The notes beneath the pieces are model-generated. The model worked only from the letters and a program-made list of their open reading frames with translations. It ran no database searches and had not been told where the DNA came from. From Lysobacter enzymogenes (GTDB taxonomy: Bacteria; Pseudomonadota; Gammaproteobacteria; Xanthomonadales; Xanthomonadaceae), in assembly GCF_023617245.1 (NCBI RefSeq), contig NZ_CP067396.1, positions 496,001 through 560,000 of the forward strand: 64,000 bases of DNA, in the 5' to 3' direction. The position numbers and the translations under genes were made by a program. This document shows positions 42,844-50,739 of this stretch, piece after piece (position 1 is the first letter of the stretch; every line of letters starts with the position of its first letter).

Positions 42844-43569
42844 TCAGCGCAGGCGTTCGAAGCGGCGCACCGAGCCGTCGATACCGAACTCGATCTGGTA
42901 GCCGACGCCGCCCTGGCCGGAAATCGGGCCGGTGGACCACTGGCCGCGCTCGCCGTCGTCGCGCTCGCCGGGGCCCGGCGCGACGCGGTCGCGCTGGTCG
43001 CTGCCGGGCTCGTCGCTGCCGCGCCCGCCGCCGGGCGGCGCATCGCTGTCCGCCGCGCCATCGTCGCCGCGCCCGACGCTCCGGCGGTGGTCGCGGGTGT
43101 AGAACCACACGCCGCTGAGCCGGTCGTAGTCGGGATCGGCGAGCGCGCCGGGGACGCCGCGCGCGCGCTCGTACCAGTTCGCGCGCACCCGCGCCGCGGT
43201 GGCGAAATCGATCCGTTGCAGCGCAAGGTCGTCGTTGTTTTCGCCCAACGCGTCGCGCCACTGCGCGCAGCTGTGGCCCATCGCGTCCTCGCGCCGCCAG
43301 CGGCCCTGCCGATAACGGTAGGTGTGCAGCGTGCGCGCATCGCCCGGGTCGACGATCGCGATCTCGATGTCATCGTCGTGAAACAACGCGGCCGCATGCA
43401 CTTGCGGCGCGCGCCCGGCGAACTCCGGCAACGCCGCCAGCGCGCGCTGGGCCTGGGTCAGCGCCGCGGCGTCGGCCAGCAACGGCGGCGGGCGCGAACA
43501 GCCGATCGCGACCAGCGCGAGCGCCGCGGCGACGGCGGGGCGGCAGCGGGCGAGCGCGGACGGGTGCAT
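42844..43569 (-). CDS. Lipoprotein of unknown function
   Basis: The product has 241 residues. The signal ends in a lipobox VAIGC with CSRPPPLL following. The N-terminal 130 residues look folded (ALPEFAGRAPQVHAAALF, RTLHTYRYRQGRWRREDA, GVWFYTRDHRR). Then comes a low-complexity Gly/Asp/Ser/Arg linker (GGGRGSDEPGSDQRDR) and a short C-terminal strand domain (GYQIEFGIDGSVRRFERLR). It lies head-to-head with ppc, 138 bases apart. No family is recognised. Confidence 0.75.
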   Translation of the reverse strand: MHPSALARCRPAVAAALALVAIGCSRPPPLLADAAALTQAQRALAALPEFAGRAPQVHAAALFHDDDIEIAIVDPGDARTLHTYRYRQGRWRREDAMGHSCAQWRDALGENNDDLALQRIDFATAARVRANWYERARGVPGALADPDYDRLSGVWFYTRDHRRSVGRGDDGAADSDAPPGGGRGSDEPGSDQRDRVAPGPGERDDGERGQWSTGPISGQGGVGYQIEFGIDGSVRRFERLR

Positions 43570-43707
43570 GGAACGGCTCCAATGCGGTTGCGGCCCAGCA
43601 TGCCCGATGCCGCCGCGGCATTGGTTACCGCGGCAACTAACGCGCCCTCGCGCGGTTTGAACGGCGGCATGCTGCAATGCACAAGCCTCTGCGCTAGCCT
43701 TGGACGA

Positions 43708-46479
43708 ATGAACGTCATGACCGACAGCAACGACGAATCCTTGCGCGCGGCCGACCCGGCCGCCGACCGCGCGGCCGATTTCGCGCCCACCGACGCCCTG
43801 CTGCGCGAGGACGTCAAAACGCTCGGCGCCCTGGTCGGCGAGATCCTCGCCGAGCAACGCGGCCAGGGCTTCCTCGACGATGTCGAGCGGCTGCGCCGCG
43901 CCGCGATCCGCCGCCGCGAGGCCGGCGAGCCGGTCGACGCGCTGGCCGCGGCGCTGGCCGATATCGACCTGGATCAGGCCGCCGATCTGGTGCGCGCGTT
44001 CGCCACGTATTTCCAGGCGGTCAACCTGGCCGAGCGCGTGCACCGCATCCGCCGCCGCCGCGATTACGAGCGCAGCGGCGCCGGCGCCCAGCCCGGCGGC
44101 CTGCGCGATTCGCTGGCGGCGCTGGCGCGGCAGGGCGTCAGCGCCGAGGAAGTGGCGGCGCTGCTGCCGCGGCTGCGGATCGAGCCGGTGTTCACCGCCC
44201 ATCCCACCGAAGCGGTGCGGCGCGCGTTGCTGGAGAAGGAGCGCACCATCGTCGAATGCCTGGTCGCCGACATCGACCGCGGCCGCACCCCGGCCGAGCG
44301 CCGCGCCGACCGCGAGCGCATCCGCCTCGCGCTGACCGCGAGTTGGCAGACCGCCGAGGCGCCGGCGGCCAAGCCCAGCGTCGCCGACGAGTTCGAGCAC
44401 GTCGGCTTCTATCTGTCCGACGTGCTCTACCGGGTGCTGCCGGTCTACTACGAAGTGTTCGAGGAGGCGCTGCGCGAAACCTACGGCGCGGCGCCGGCGC
44501 TGCCGGACGTGCTCGGTTTCGGCACCTGGGTCGGCGGCGACATGGACGGCAATCCCAATGTCGGCGCCGACACCGTCGCCGCCACGCTCGCCGGCCAGCG
44601 CGCGCTGGTGCTGGGCGCGTACCGGCGCGATCTGGCTTCGCTGGAAGAACTGCTGAGCCAGTCGGTGCATCGCGTACGCGTCGACGACGCGGTGCTGGCC
44701 AAGGTCGAGGACTATCGCTACCTGTTGCCCAAGGCCGCCGCGCTGCTCAAGCCGCGCCACGCCGATATGCCTTACCGCAACCTGCTGGGGCTGATGTCGG
44801 CGCGGCTGCAGGCGACGCTGGACGAAAGCGTGCACGGCTATCCCGACGCGGCCGCGTTCCTGGCCGACATCGATCTGATCGAACGCAGCCTGGCCGCGCA
44901 CCAGGGCGCGCACGCCGGCGGCTTCGCGGTGCGGCGCCTGCGCCGGCGCGCGGAATGTTTCGGTTTCCACCTGGCCGGGCTCGACCTGCGCCAGGATTCG
45001 GCCACCCACGACGCCGCGTTGGCGGCGTTGCTGGACCAGCCCGAGTGGGCCGAGCTCGACGTCGCCGCGCGCGCCGCGCGCCTGCATCGCCTGCTCGACG
45101 GCGAGGCGCCGCCGGCGCGTCCGGCCGCGCCCGCGGCGCAGTCGACGCTGGAGGTGTTCCGCGCGGTCGCGCGCCTGCGCCCGCGCTTCGGCGCGCGCGC
45201 GTTCGGCCCTTACATCGTCAGCATGAGCCGCAGCGCCGCCGACGCGCTGGCGGTGCTGGCGCTGGCGCGTACCGCCGGCTGCGCCGACGACCAGGGCCGG
45301 GTGCCGCTGGACGTGGCGCCGCTGTTCGAGACCGTCGACGACCTCGACGCCGCCGCCGACACCTTGCGCGCGTTGTTCGCCGATCCGGTCTACCGCGGCC
45401 ACCTGCGTGCGCGCGGCGACCGCCAGGTGGTGATGCTGGGCTATTCCGACAGCGCCAAGGACGGCGGCATGGTCGCCTCGCGCTGGGCCCTGCAGCAGAC
45501 CCAGATCGCGCTGACCGCGCTGGCCGCCGACAGCGGGGTGCGCATCGCGTTCTTCCACGGTCGCGGCGGCTCGATCAGCCGCGGCGGCGGCAAGACCGAG
45601 CGCGCGGTGATCGCCGCGCCGCGCGGTTCGGTCGACGGCTACCTGCGGTTGACCGAGCAGGGCGAGGTGATCCATCGCAAGTACGGCATCCGCGCGCTGG
45701 CCCTGCGCAACCTGGAACAGACCAGCGGCGCGGTGCTGCGCGCGACCCTGCGCCCGCGCGCGCCGGAGCCGCGCGAGGCCGGCTGGCGCGGCATCGCCGG
45801 CCGGCTCGCGCTCGACGCGCGCGAACACTACCGCGCGCTGGTGCACGAAGACCCGCAGTTCCCGGCCTACTTCCGCGCCGCCACGCCGATCGACGTGATC
45901 GAACGCCTGCGCATCGGCTCGCGTCCGGCCAAGCGCGCCGGCACCGGCGACATCTCCTCGCTGCGCGCGATCCCGTGGGTGTTCGCGTGGTCGCAGAACC
46001 GCGCCGGACTGACCGCCTGGTACGGCGTCGGCACCGGCCTGGAACGCGCCCTGGCGCAGCACGGCCGCGACGCGCTGGCGGAGATGGCGCGCGACTGGCC
46101 GTTCTTCGGCACCTTGATCGACGACCTGGAAATGGTCCTGGCCAAGTCCGACCCGGCGATCTTCGAGCGCTACTCGCGCCTGGCCGAAGCGCTGCCCGAA
46201 GGCGACCTGCACGCGCGTTTCCACCCAGGCATCGCCGCCGAATTCGAACGCACCCGCGCCGCGGTGCTGGCGATCAAGGGCAGCGACGAACTGCTGCGCG
46301 GCGACCATCGCCTGCGCCAGTCGATCCGGCTGCGCAATCCGTATGTCGATCCGATCAGCCTGCTGCAGGTCGATCTGCTCGCACGCTGGCGCGCCGCCGA
46401 CCGCCCCGACGATGCGTTGTTGCAGGCGTTGGTGGCGACGGTCAACGGCATTGCGGCGGGGGTGCAGAACACCGGTTGA
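43708..46479 (+). CDS. ppc: Phosphoenolpyruvate carboxylase
   Basis: The product has 923 residues from the ATG at 43708; a second ATG three codons later is possible, and long upstream extension is not. Hallmarks are all present: the catalytic histidine H165 in VFTAHPTEAVRR, TWVGGDMDGNPNV, the second active-site block LGYSDSAKDGGM, the glycine loop FHGRGGSISRGGGKT, and the conserved C-terminal QNTG. It fixes bicarbonate onto PEP to make oxaloacetate, refilling the TCA cycle. Monocistronic, ending in a terminator. Confidence 0.97.
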   Translation: MNVMTDSNDESLRAADPAADRAADFAPTDALLREDVKTLGALVGEILAEQRGQGFLDDVERLRRAAIRRREAGEPVDALAAALADIDLDQAADLVRAFATYFQAVNLAERVHRIRRRRDYERSGAGAQPGGLRDSLAALARQGVSAEEVAALLPRLRIEPVFTAHPTEAVRRALLEKERTIVECLVADIDRGRTPAERRADRERIRLALTASWQTAEAPAAKPSVADEFEHVGFYLSDVLYRVLPVYYEVFEEALRETYGAAPALPDVLGFGTWVGGDMDGNPNVGADTVAATLAGQRALVLGAYRRDLASLEELLSQSVHRVRVDDAVLAKVEDYRYLLPKAAALLKPRHADMPYRNLLGLMSARLQATLDESVHGYPDAAAFLADIDLIERSLAAHQGAHAGGFAVRRLRRRAECFGFHLAGLDLRQDSATHDAALAALLDQPEWAELDVAARAARLHRLLDGEAPPARPAAPAAQSTLEVFRAVARLRPRFGARAFGPYIVSMSRSAADALAVLALARTAGCADDQGRVPLDVAPLFETVDDLDAAADTLRALFADPVYRGHLRARGDRQVVMLGYSDSAKDGGMVASRWALQQTQIALTALAADSGVRIAFFHGRGGSISRGGGKTERAVIAAPRGSVDGYLRLTEQGEVIHRKYGIRALALRNLEQTSGAVLRATLRPRAPEPREAGWRGIAGRLALDAREHYRALVHEDPQFPAYFRAATPIDVIERLRIGSRPAKRAGTGDISSLRAIPWVFAWSQNRAGLTAWYGVGTGLERALAQHGRDALAEMARDWPFFGTLIDDLEMVLAKSDPAIFERYSRLAEALPEGDLHARFHPGIAAEFERTRAAVLAIKGSDELLRGDHRLRQSIRLRNPYVDPISLLQVDLLARWRAADRPDDALLQALVATVNGIAAGVQNTG

Positions 46480-46502
46480 GGGCGGCGGCCCGTGCTGCTT
46501 GG

Positions 46503-46530
46503 AAACGGCGCGCCTCGGCGCGCCGTTTTC
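46503..46530 (+). terminator. Terminator of ppc
   Basis: AAACGGCGCGCC and GGCGCGCCGTTT form a 12-base stem followed by TTTTC, 24 bases past the ppc stop. Confidence 0.9.
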
Positions 46531-46543
46531 GTATCCGAAGTCC

Positions 46544-46680
46544 CTGTAGGAGCGGCGCGAGCCGCGACCGCGAATCCGCGAGCGCCGGCGCGACCGATTG
46601 CCGGGCGTGTTGTAGCCGGGTTGCGCTGGGTGTCGCCGGCGTATGTGGTGCCGCGGTCGCGGCTTGCGCCGCTCCTACAG
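46544..46680. repeat. REP-like inverted repeat (family B)
   Basis: CTGTAGGAGCGGCGCGAGCC onward at 46544-46572 faces its complement at 46652-46680 (ending GCCGCTCCTACAG). It sits between the ppc terminator and the frm operator. Confidence 0.88.
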
Positions 46681-46706
46681 GAAGGCCATGCGCGATGGCG
46701 CGATCT

Positions 46707-46725
46707 GATACTATCCCCCAGTATC
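46707..46725. promoter_or_regulatory. Probable FrmR operator
   Basis: GATACT-ATCCCCC-AGTATC: a perfect six-base dyad around a C-tract, like known operators of the FrmR/RcnR/CsoR family (ATAC, a run of G or C, GTAT). It is 26 bases before the frmR ATG, so FrmR probably represses its own operon and is released by formaldehyde. Confidence 0.75.
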
Positions 46726-46750
46726 CAGCGACGCCCCACCGAAGCCCGCC

Positions 46751-47023
46751 ATGCCGCACTCCCCCGCAGAGAAAAAACTCGTCCTCGCCCGCGTGCGCCG
46801 GATCAAGGGCCAGGCCGAGGCGCTCGAGCGCGCGCTCGAGGCCGGCAGCGAGTGCGCGGCGGTGCTGCAGCAGATCGCCGCGATCCGCGGCGCGGTCAAC
46901 GGTTTGATGTCGCAGGTGCTGGAAAGCCATATCCGCGAGGAGCTCGGCCAGGCCGTGGCCGATCGCGGGCGCGAGGCCAGCATCGACGAGATCGCCGCGC
47001 TGGTGCGCTCGTACCTGAAATAA
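46751..47023 (+). CDS. frmR: Formaldehyde-responsive repressor FrmR
   Basis: The product has 90 residues of the DUF156/CsoR-RcnR fold. The residues known to form the formaldehyde crosslink in FrmR are present: Pro2 and Cys35 (MPHSPAEKK; ECAAVLQQ), with His60 in VLESHIREEL. All three match the FrmR branch rather than the copper (CsoR) or nickel (RcnR) branches. It is the first gene of the operon frmR-frmA-orf-frmB, behind a dyad operator. It is cytoplasmic, and expected to let go of DNA when formaldehyde reacts with the Pro2-Cys35 pair. Confidence 0.93.
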   Translation: MPHSPAEKKLVLARVRRIKGQAEALERALEAGSECAAVLQQIAAIRGAVNGLMSQVLESHIREELGQAVADRGREASIDEIAALVRSYLK

Positions 47024-47097
47024 CGCTTCACCACGATTTGCGCGACGCTAGCCGCGCGCTTCCGCTTCCACCTCCCGCCACCAGGAGACCATCGCCC

Positions 47098-48219
47098 ATG
47101 AGCCGGGTCATCAAAAGCCGCGCCGCCGTCGCCTTCGCCGCCGGCGAACCGTTGAAGATCGTCGAGATCGACGTGCAGCCGCCCAAGGCCGGCGAAGTGC
47201 TGGTGCGCATCCACGCCACCGGCGTGTGCCACACCGACGCGTTCACCCTCAGCGGCGACGATCCCGAGGGCCTGTTCCCGGCCGTGCTCGGCCACGAGGG
47301 CGGCGGCGTGGTGGTCGAGGTCGGCGAGGGCGTGACCAGCCTCAAGCCGGGCGATCACGTGATCCCGCTGTACACGGCCGAATGCCGCCAGTGCAAGTTC
47401 TGCCTGTCGGGCAAGACCAACCTGTGCCAGGCGGTGCGCGCGACCCAGGGCAAGGGCCTGATGCCCGACGGCACCACCCGCTTCAGCTACGAAGGCCAGC
47501 CGATCCACCACTACATGGGCTGCAGCACCTTCAGCGAGTACACCGTGGTGCCGGAGATCTCGCTGGCCGTGGTCAATCCCGAGGCGCCGCTGGAGAAGGT
47601 CTGCCTGCTCGGTTGCGGCGTCACCACCGGCATCGGCGCGGTCCACAACACCGCCAAGGTCCAGCCCGGCGACACCGTCGCGGTGTTCGGCCTCGGCGGC
47701 ATCGGCCTGGCGGTGATCCAGGGCGCGGTGCAGGCCAAGGCCGGGCGCATCATCGGCGTGGACACCAACGCGTCGAAGTTCGAACTGGCGAAGAAGATGG
47801 GCGCGACCGATTGCGTCAATCCGAAGGACCACGCGCGCCCGATCCAGGACGTGCTGGTCGAGATGACCGACGGCGGCGTCGATTTCAGCTTCGAATGCAT
47901 CGGCAACGTCGAGGTGATGCGTTCGGCGCTGGAGTGCTGCCACAAGGGCTGGGGCGAGTCGGTCATCATCGGCGTGGCCGGCGCGGGCCAGGAGATCAAG
48001 ACCCGTCCGTTCCAGCTGGTGACCGGGCGGGTGTGGCGCGGCACCGCGTTCGGCGGGGTCAAGGGCCGCACCCAGCTGCCGGGCATGGTCGAGCAGGCGA
48101 TGAGCGGCGAGATCGACCTGGACCCGTTCATCACCCACACCCTGCCGCTGGAGCGGATCAACGAGGCCTTCGACCTGATGCACGAAGGCAAGTCGATCCG
48201 CACGGTGATCCACTTCTGA
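47098..48219 (+). CDS. frmA: S-(hydroxymethyl)glutathione dehydrogenase (class III ADH)
   Basis: The product has 373 residues. Class III zinc alcohol dehydrogenase: catalytic zinc C44 in TGVCHTD and H66 in GHEGGG, four structural-zinc cysteines C96, C99, C102 and C110 (AECRQCKFCLSGKTNLC), and the NAD motif VFGLGGIGLAV. Length and motifs are close to E. coli FrmA. It oxidises S-hydroxymethylglutathione to S-formylglutathione. It is 74 bases after frmR and 7 before the next small gene. Confidence 0.97.
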   Translation: MSRVIKSRAAVAFAAGEPLKIVEIDVQPPKAGEVLVRIHATGVCHTDAFTLSGDDPEGLFPAVLGHEGGGVVVEVGEGVTSLKPGDHVIPLYTAECRQCKFCLSGKTNLCQAVRATQGKGLMPDGTTRFSYEGQPIHHYMGCSTFSEYTVVPEISLAVVNPEAPLEKVCLLGCGVTTGIGAVHNTAKVQPGDTVAVFGLGGIGLAVIQGAVQAKAGRIIGVDTNASKFELAKKMGATDCVNPKDHARPIQDVLVEMTDGGVDFSFECIGNVEVMRSALECCHKGWGESVIIGVAGAGQEIKTRPFQLVTGRVWRGTAFGGVKGRTQLPGMVEQAMSGEIDLDPFITHTLPLERINEAFDLMHEGKSIRTVIHF

Positions 48220-48226
48220 GGCGGCG

Positions 48227-48538
48227 ATGAAGAACGTCCAGGTCGTCGACGGCGCGATCAACTGCGTCTACGACGTGTTCGCGCTCGACGATGCGGATTT
48301 CGCGTTGCTGTTCCCGCCGGGCCAGGACGTCGCCTTCATCGACGAAGTCCTCGCGCGGCATCCGCCGGCCGCGCTCGAACCGGTGTTCGAGCGTTTGTGG
48401 CGCAACCGCGTGCCCAAGCGCGAGGTCGTCGGCCTGCATGGCCTGCTGTTCTACCAACTCGACGAAAAGAAGCCGTTCTATCCGCAGCGCGTGGACGAAC
48501 TGGCGGTCAATCCGAACGGATCCACGCTGCGCCGCTGA
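48227..48538 (+). CDS. Conserved small protein of the formaldehyde operon
   Basis: The product has 103 residues and lies between frmA and frmB with gaps of 7 and 10 bases, so it belongs to the same transcript. It reads as a folded soluble protein: VVDGAINCVYDVFALDDADFALLFPPGQDVAFIDEV, then RHPPAALEPVFERLWRNRVPKREVVGLHGLLFYQLDEKK. No signal peptide or transmembrane segment. One cysteine (C13) near the N-terminus could react with glutathione adducts. I do not recognise a named domain; the context suggests a role in formaldehyde stress. Confidence 0.85.
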   Translation: MKNVQVVDGAINCVYDVFALDDADFALLFPPGQDVAFIDEVLARHPPAALEPVFERLWRNRVPKREVVGLHGLLFYQLDEKKPFYPQRVDELAVNPNGSTLRR

Positions 48539-48548
48539 GAGAGCGAAC

Positions 48549-49379
48549 ATGGAAAAAATCGAATCCCACGGCTGCTTCGGCGGCCGCCAGCAAGTCTGGA
48601 GCCACACCGCCACCACCCTGGGCTGCACGATGCGTTTCGGCGTCTACCTGCCGCCGCAGGCCGAGAGCGCCGATTGCCCGGTGCTGTACTGGCTGTCGGG
48701 CCTGACCTGCAGCGAACAGAACTTCATCACCAAGGCCGGCGCGCAGCGGTATGCGGCCGAGCACGGGGTGATCCTGGTCGCGCCCGACACCAGTCCGCGC
48801 GGCGAGGGCATTCCCGATGCCGAGGGTTACGACCTGGGCATCGGCGCGGGCTTCTACCTCAACGCGACCCGGCCGAAGTGGGCGCAGCACTACCGCATGT
48901 ACGACTACGTGGTCGACGAACTGCCGGCGCTGGTCGATGCGCATTTCCCGACCACCAGCGCGCGCGCGATCAGCGGCCATTCGATGGGCGGGCACGGCGC
49001 GTTGGTCATCGCGCTGAAGAATCCGGGGCGCTACCGCAGCGTGTCGGCGTTCTCGCCGATCGCCGCGCCGTCGCAGTCGCCGTGGGGCGAGAAGGCGTTT
49101 TCGGCGTATCTGGGCGAGGATCGCGAGGCATGGCTGGCGTGGGACGCGACCGCGCTGGTGCCGGGCGCGCAGGAGCGGTTGCCGCTGCTGATCGATCAGG
49201 GCGGCGACGATGAATTCCTGGCGAACCAGCTCAAGCCGGAGCTGTTGCGAGCGGCGTGCGAAGCGGCCGGGCATCCGCTGCAGTTGCGGCTGCGACCGGG
49301 GTACGACCACAGCTATTACTTCATCTCGAGCTTCATCGGCGAGCACCTCGCGCATCACGCCAAGGCCTTGCGCGGCTGA
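48549..49379 (+). CDS. frmB: S-formylglutathione hydrolase
   Basis: The product has 276 residues. An esterase-D-type alpha/beta hydrolase: LYWLSGLTCSEQNFITKAGAQRYAAEHG, LVAPDTSPRGE, and the nucleophile S145 in ISGHSMGGHGAL, with aspartate in LIDQGGDDEF and histidine in RPGYDHSYYF. It splits S-formylglutathione into formate and glutathione, the second step of the FrmA pathway. It is the last gene of the operon; a REP cluster follows. Confidence 0.97.
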   Translation: MEKIESHGCFGGRQQVWSHTATTLGCTMRFGVYLPPQAESADCPVLYWLSGLTCSEQNFITKAGAQRYAAEHGVILVAPDTSPRGEGIPDAEGYDLGIGAGFYLNATRPKWAQHYRMYDYVVDELPALVDAHFPTTSARAISGHSMGGHGALVIALKNPGRYRSVSAFSPIAAPSQSPWGEKAFSAYLGEDREAWLAWDATALVPGAQERLPLLIDQGGDDEFLANQLKPELLRAACEAAGHPLQLRLRPGYDHSYYFISSFIGEHLAHHAKALRG

Positions 49380-49422
49380 TGCGGACGGGGTTTGCGGCTG
49401 GCCGCGACGAGCGGACACAAGA

Positions 49423-49587
49423 GCGTCGGGCCTGAAGGCCCTCCCACAAACGCATCGTCCCCGCGCAGGCGGGGACGAGGGTGGGGCGCGAGGCCTGTGC
49501 CGTTGTGGGTGGGCGTCCAGGCCCGATGCCTTTGGCTCGGATCGCGACGATCCGAAACGAAAGCATCGGGCTTGAAGGCCCTCCCAC
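49423..49587. repeat. REP-like cluster (family A) with an extra hairpin
   Basis: GCGTCGGGCCTGAAGGCCCT at 49423-49447 and GCATCGGGCTTGAAGGCCCT at 49563-49587 point the same way; between them lie a facing half-unit near 49503-49530 and a separate TCCCCGCGCAGGCGGGGA hairpin of another REP type near 49458-49475. It sits between the ends of frmB and the RND adaptor gene. Confidence 0.82.
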
Positions 49588-49590
49588 CGA

Positions 49591-50739
49591 TCAGGACTTC
49601 TTGGCCGGCGGCGGCAGCGCCTTCGCGCTGACCTTGTTGCCCTCGGCCAACAACGCATTCGGCGCCAGCACCACGGTGTCGCCCGGGGCGATGCCGGTCA
49701 GCACTTCGATCTCGTTGCCGAGGTTGCGGCCCACGGTCACGTCGCGATACGTCAGCGTCGAACCCGGCGTCACCGTCGCCACCTGGGTGCCGGCGGCGCG
49801 CTGCACGACGGTCGAGACCGGCAACACCACCGCCGTCGCCGCGCGCGGCAGGTGCAGGCGGGCGCTGCCGACCATGCCCGCGGGGATGCGGCCGTCGGGG
49901 TTGGGCAGGCGCAGTTCGGTGCGCATCACACCGGCGTCGCGCGACAGCGCGCGGGCGCTGCGTGCGACTTCGGCCTGGAACACCTGACCCGGCAGTTCGG
50001 GGAAGCTCACTTCGGCCTGCAGGCCGTTGCTGATCTGCAGCGACACGTTCTGCGGCACGTCCACGACCACGCGCAGCGGGTCGAGCACCGCGACTTCGAA
50101 CATCGGCACGGTGGCGGTGGCCGAATCGCCGACCACGCGGTCGCCGCGCTCGATGTTGCGCGCCACCACCACGCCGGCGAACGGCGCGCGCACCGCGGTG
50201 AAGGACTGCCGCTCCAGCGCCGAGGTCAGCCGCGCCTGGGCGGCGTTGCGCGCGGCCACGGCGACATCGAAGTTGCCCTTGCGGTCGCTGAAGTATTCCT
50301 TCGACACCGCGCCCGAGCCGATCAGTTGCTGCGCGCGCTGGTAGTTGACCTTGGCCAGTTCTTCGTCGGCGTTGGCCTGGGCGAGCACCGCGCGCGCCTC
50401 GCGCACGGCCTGGTCGATTTCCGGCGCGGAGATCGTCGCCAGCACCTGGCCGGCGCCGACCTTGTCGCCGAGCTCGGCCTTGCGTTCGCTGACGAAGCCG
50501 GTCGCGCGCGCGTACAGCGCCGCCGATTCGCCGGCCTGGGCGCGCGCCGGCAGGCTCAGGTCGTAGACCGGCTCGGCGGCCTTGGCCTTGACCGTGAGCA
50601 CTTCGGGCGTGGCCGGCGCCTGCGCGGTCTCGGCTTCGCTGCGGCCGCAGCCGGTGGCGGCGAACAGCACGAGGCCGGCGACCGCGGCGCTCAGCGCGGC
50701 GCGCGGCAGGGGAGCGAGGGTACGGAGGGTGCGGTTCAT
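49591..50739 (-). CDS. RND efflux periplasmic adaptor (membrane fusion protein), lipoprotein
   Basis: The product has 382 residues from the ATG at 50739. The signal ends with a lipobox, AATGC-GRSEAE. The HlyD/AcrA layout follows: lipoyl half (YDLSLPARAQAGESAALYARATGFVSERKAELGDKVGAGQVLATI), a helical hairpin (IDQAVREARAVLAQANADEELAKVNYQRAQQL), the second lipoyl half (FTAVRAPFAGVVVARNIERGD) and beta-barrel. It links the RND pump to an outer-membrane channel. Its ATG overlaps the start of the pump gene's stop by four bases (ATGA), so the two form one unit. Confidence 0.95.
   Translation of the reverse strand: MNRTLRTLAPLPRAALSAAVAGLVLFAATGCGRSEAETAQAPATPEVLTVKAKAAEPVYDLSLPARAQAGESAALYARATGFVSERKAELGDKVGAGQVLATISAPEIDQAVREARAVLAQANADEELAKVNYQRAQQLIGSGAVSKEYFSDRKGNFDVAVAARNAAQARLTSALERQSFTAVRAPFAGVVVARNIERGDRVVGDSATATVPMFEVAVLDPLRVVVDVPQNVSLQISNGLQAEVSFPELPGQVFQAEVARSARALSRDAGVMRTELRLPNPDGRIPAGMVGSARLHLPRAATAVVLPVSTVVQRAAGTQVATVTPGSTLTYRDVTVGRNLGNEIEVLTGIAPGDTVVLAPNALLAEGNKVSAKALPPPAKKS

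Noticed and set aside
44256..46907. An 883-codon frame on the same strand as ppc in another phase
   Set aside because: Arg/Gly/Pro/Ala-only composition; frame-shifted shadow of ppc.
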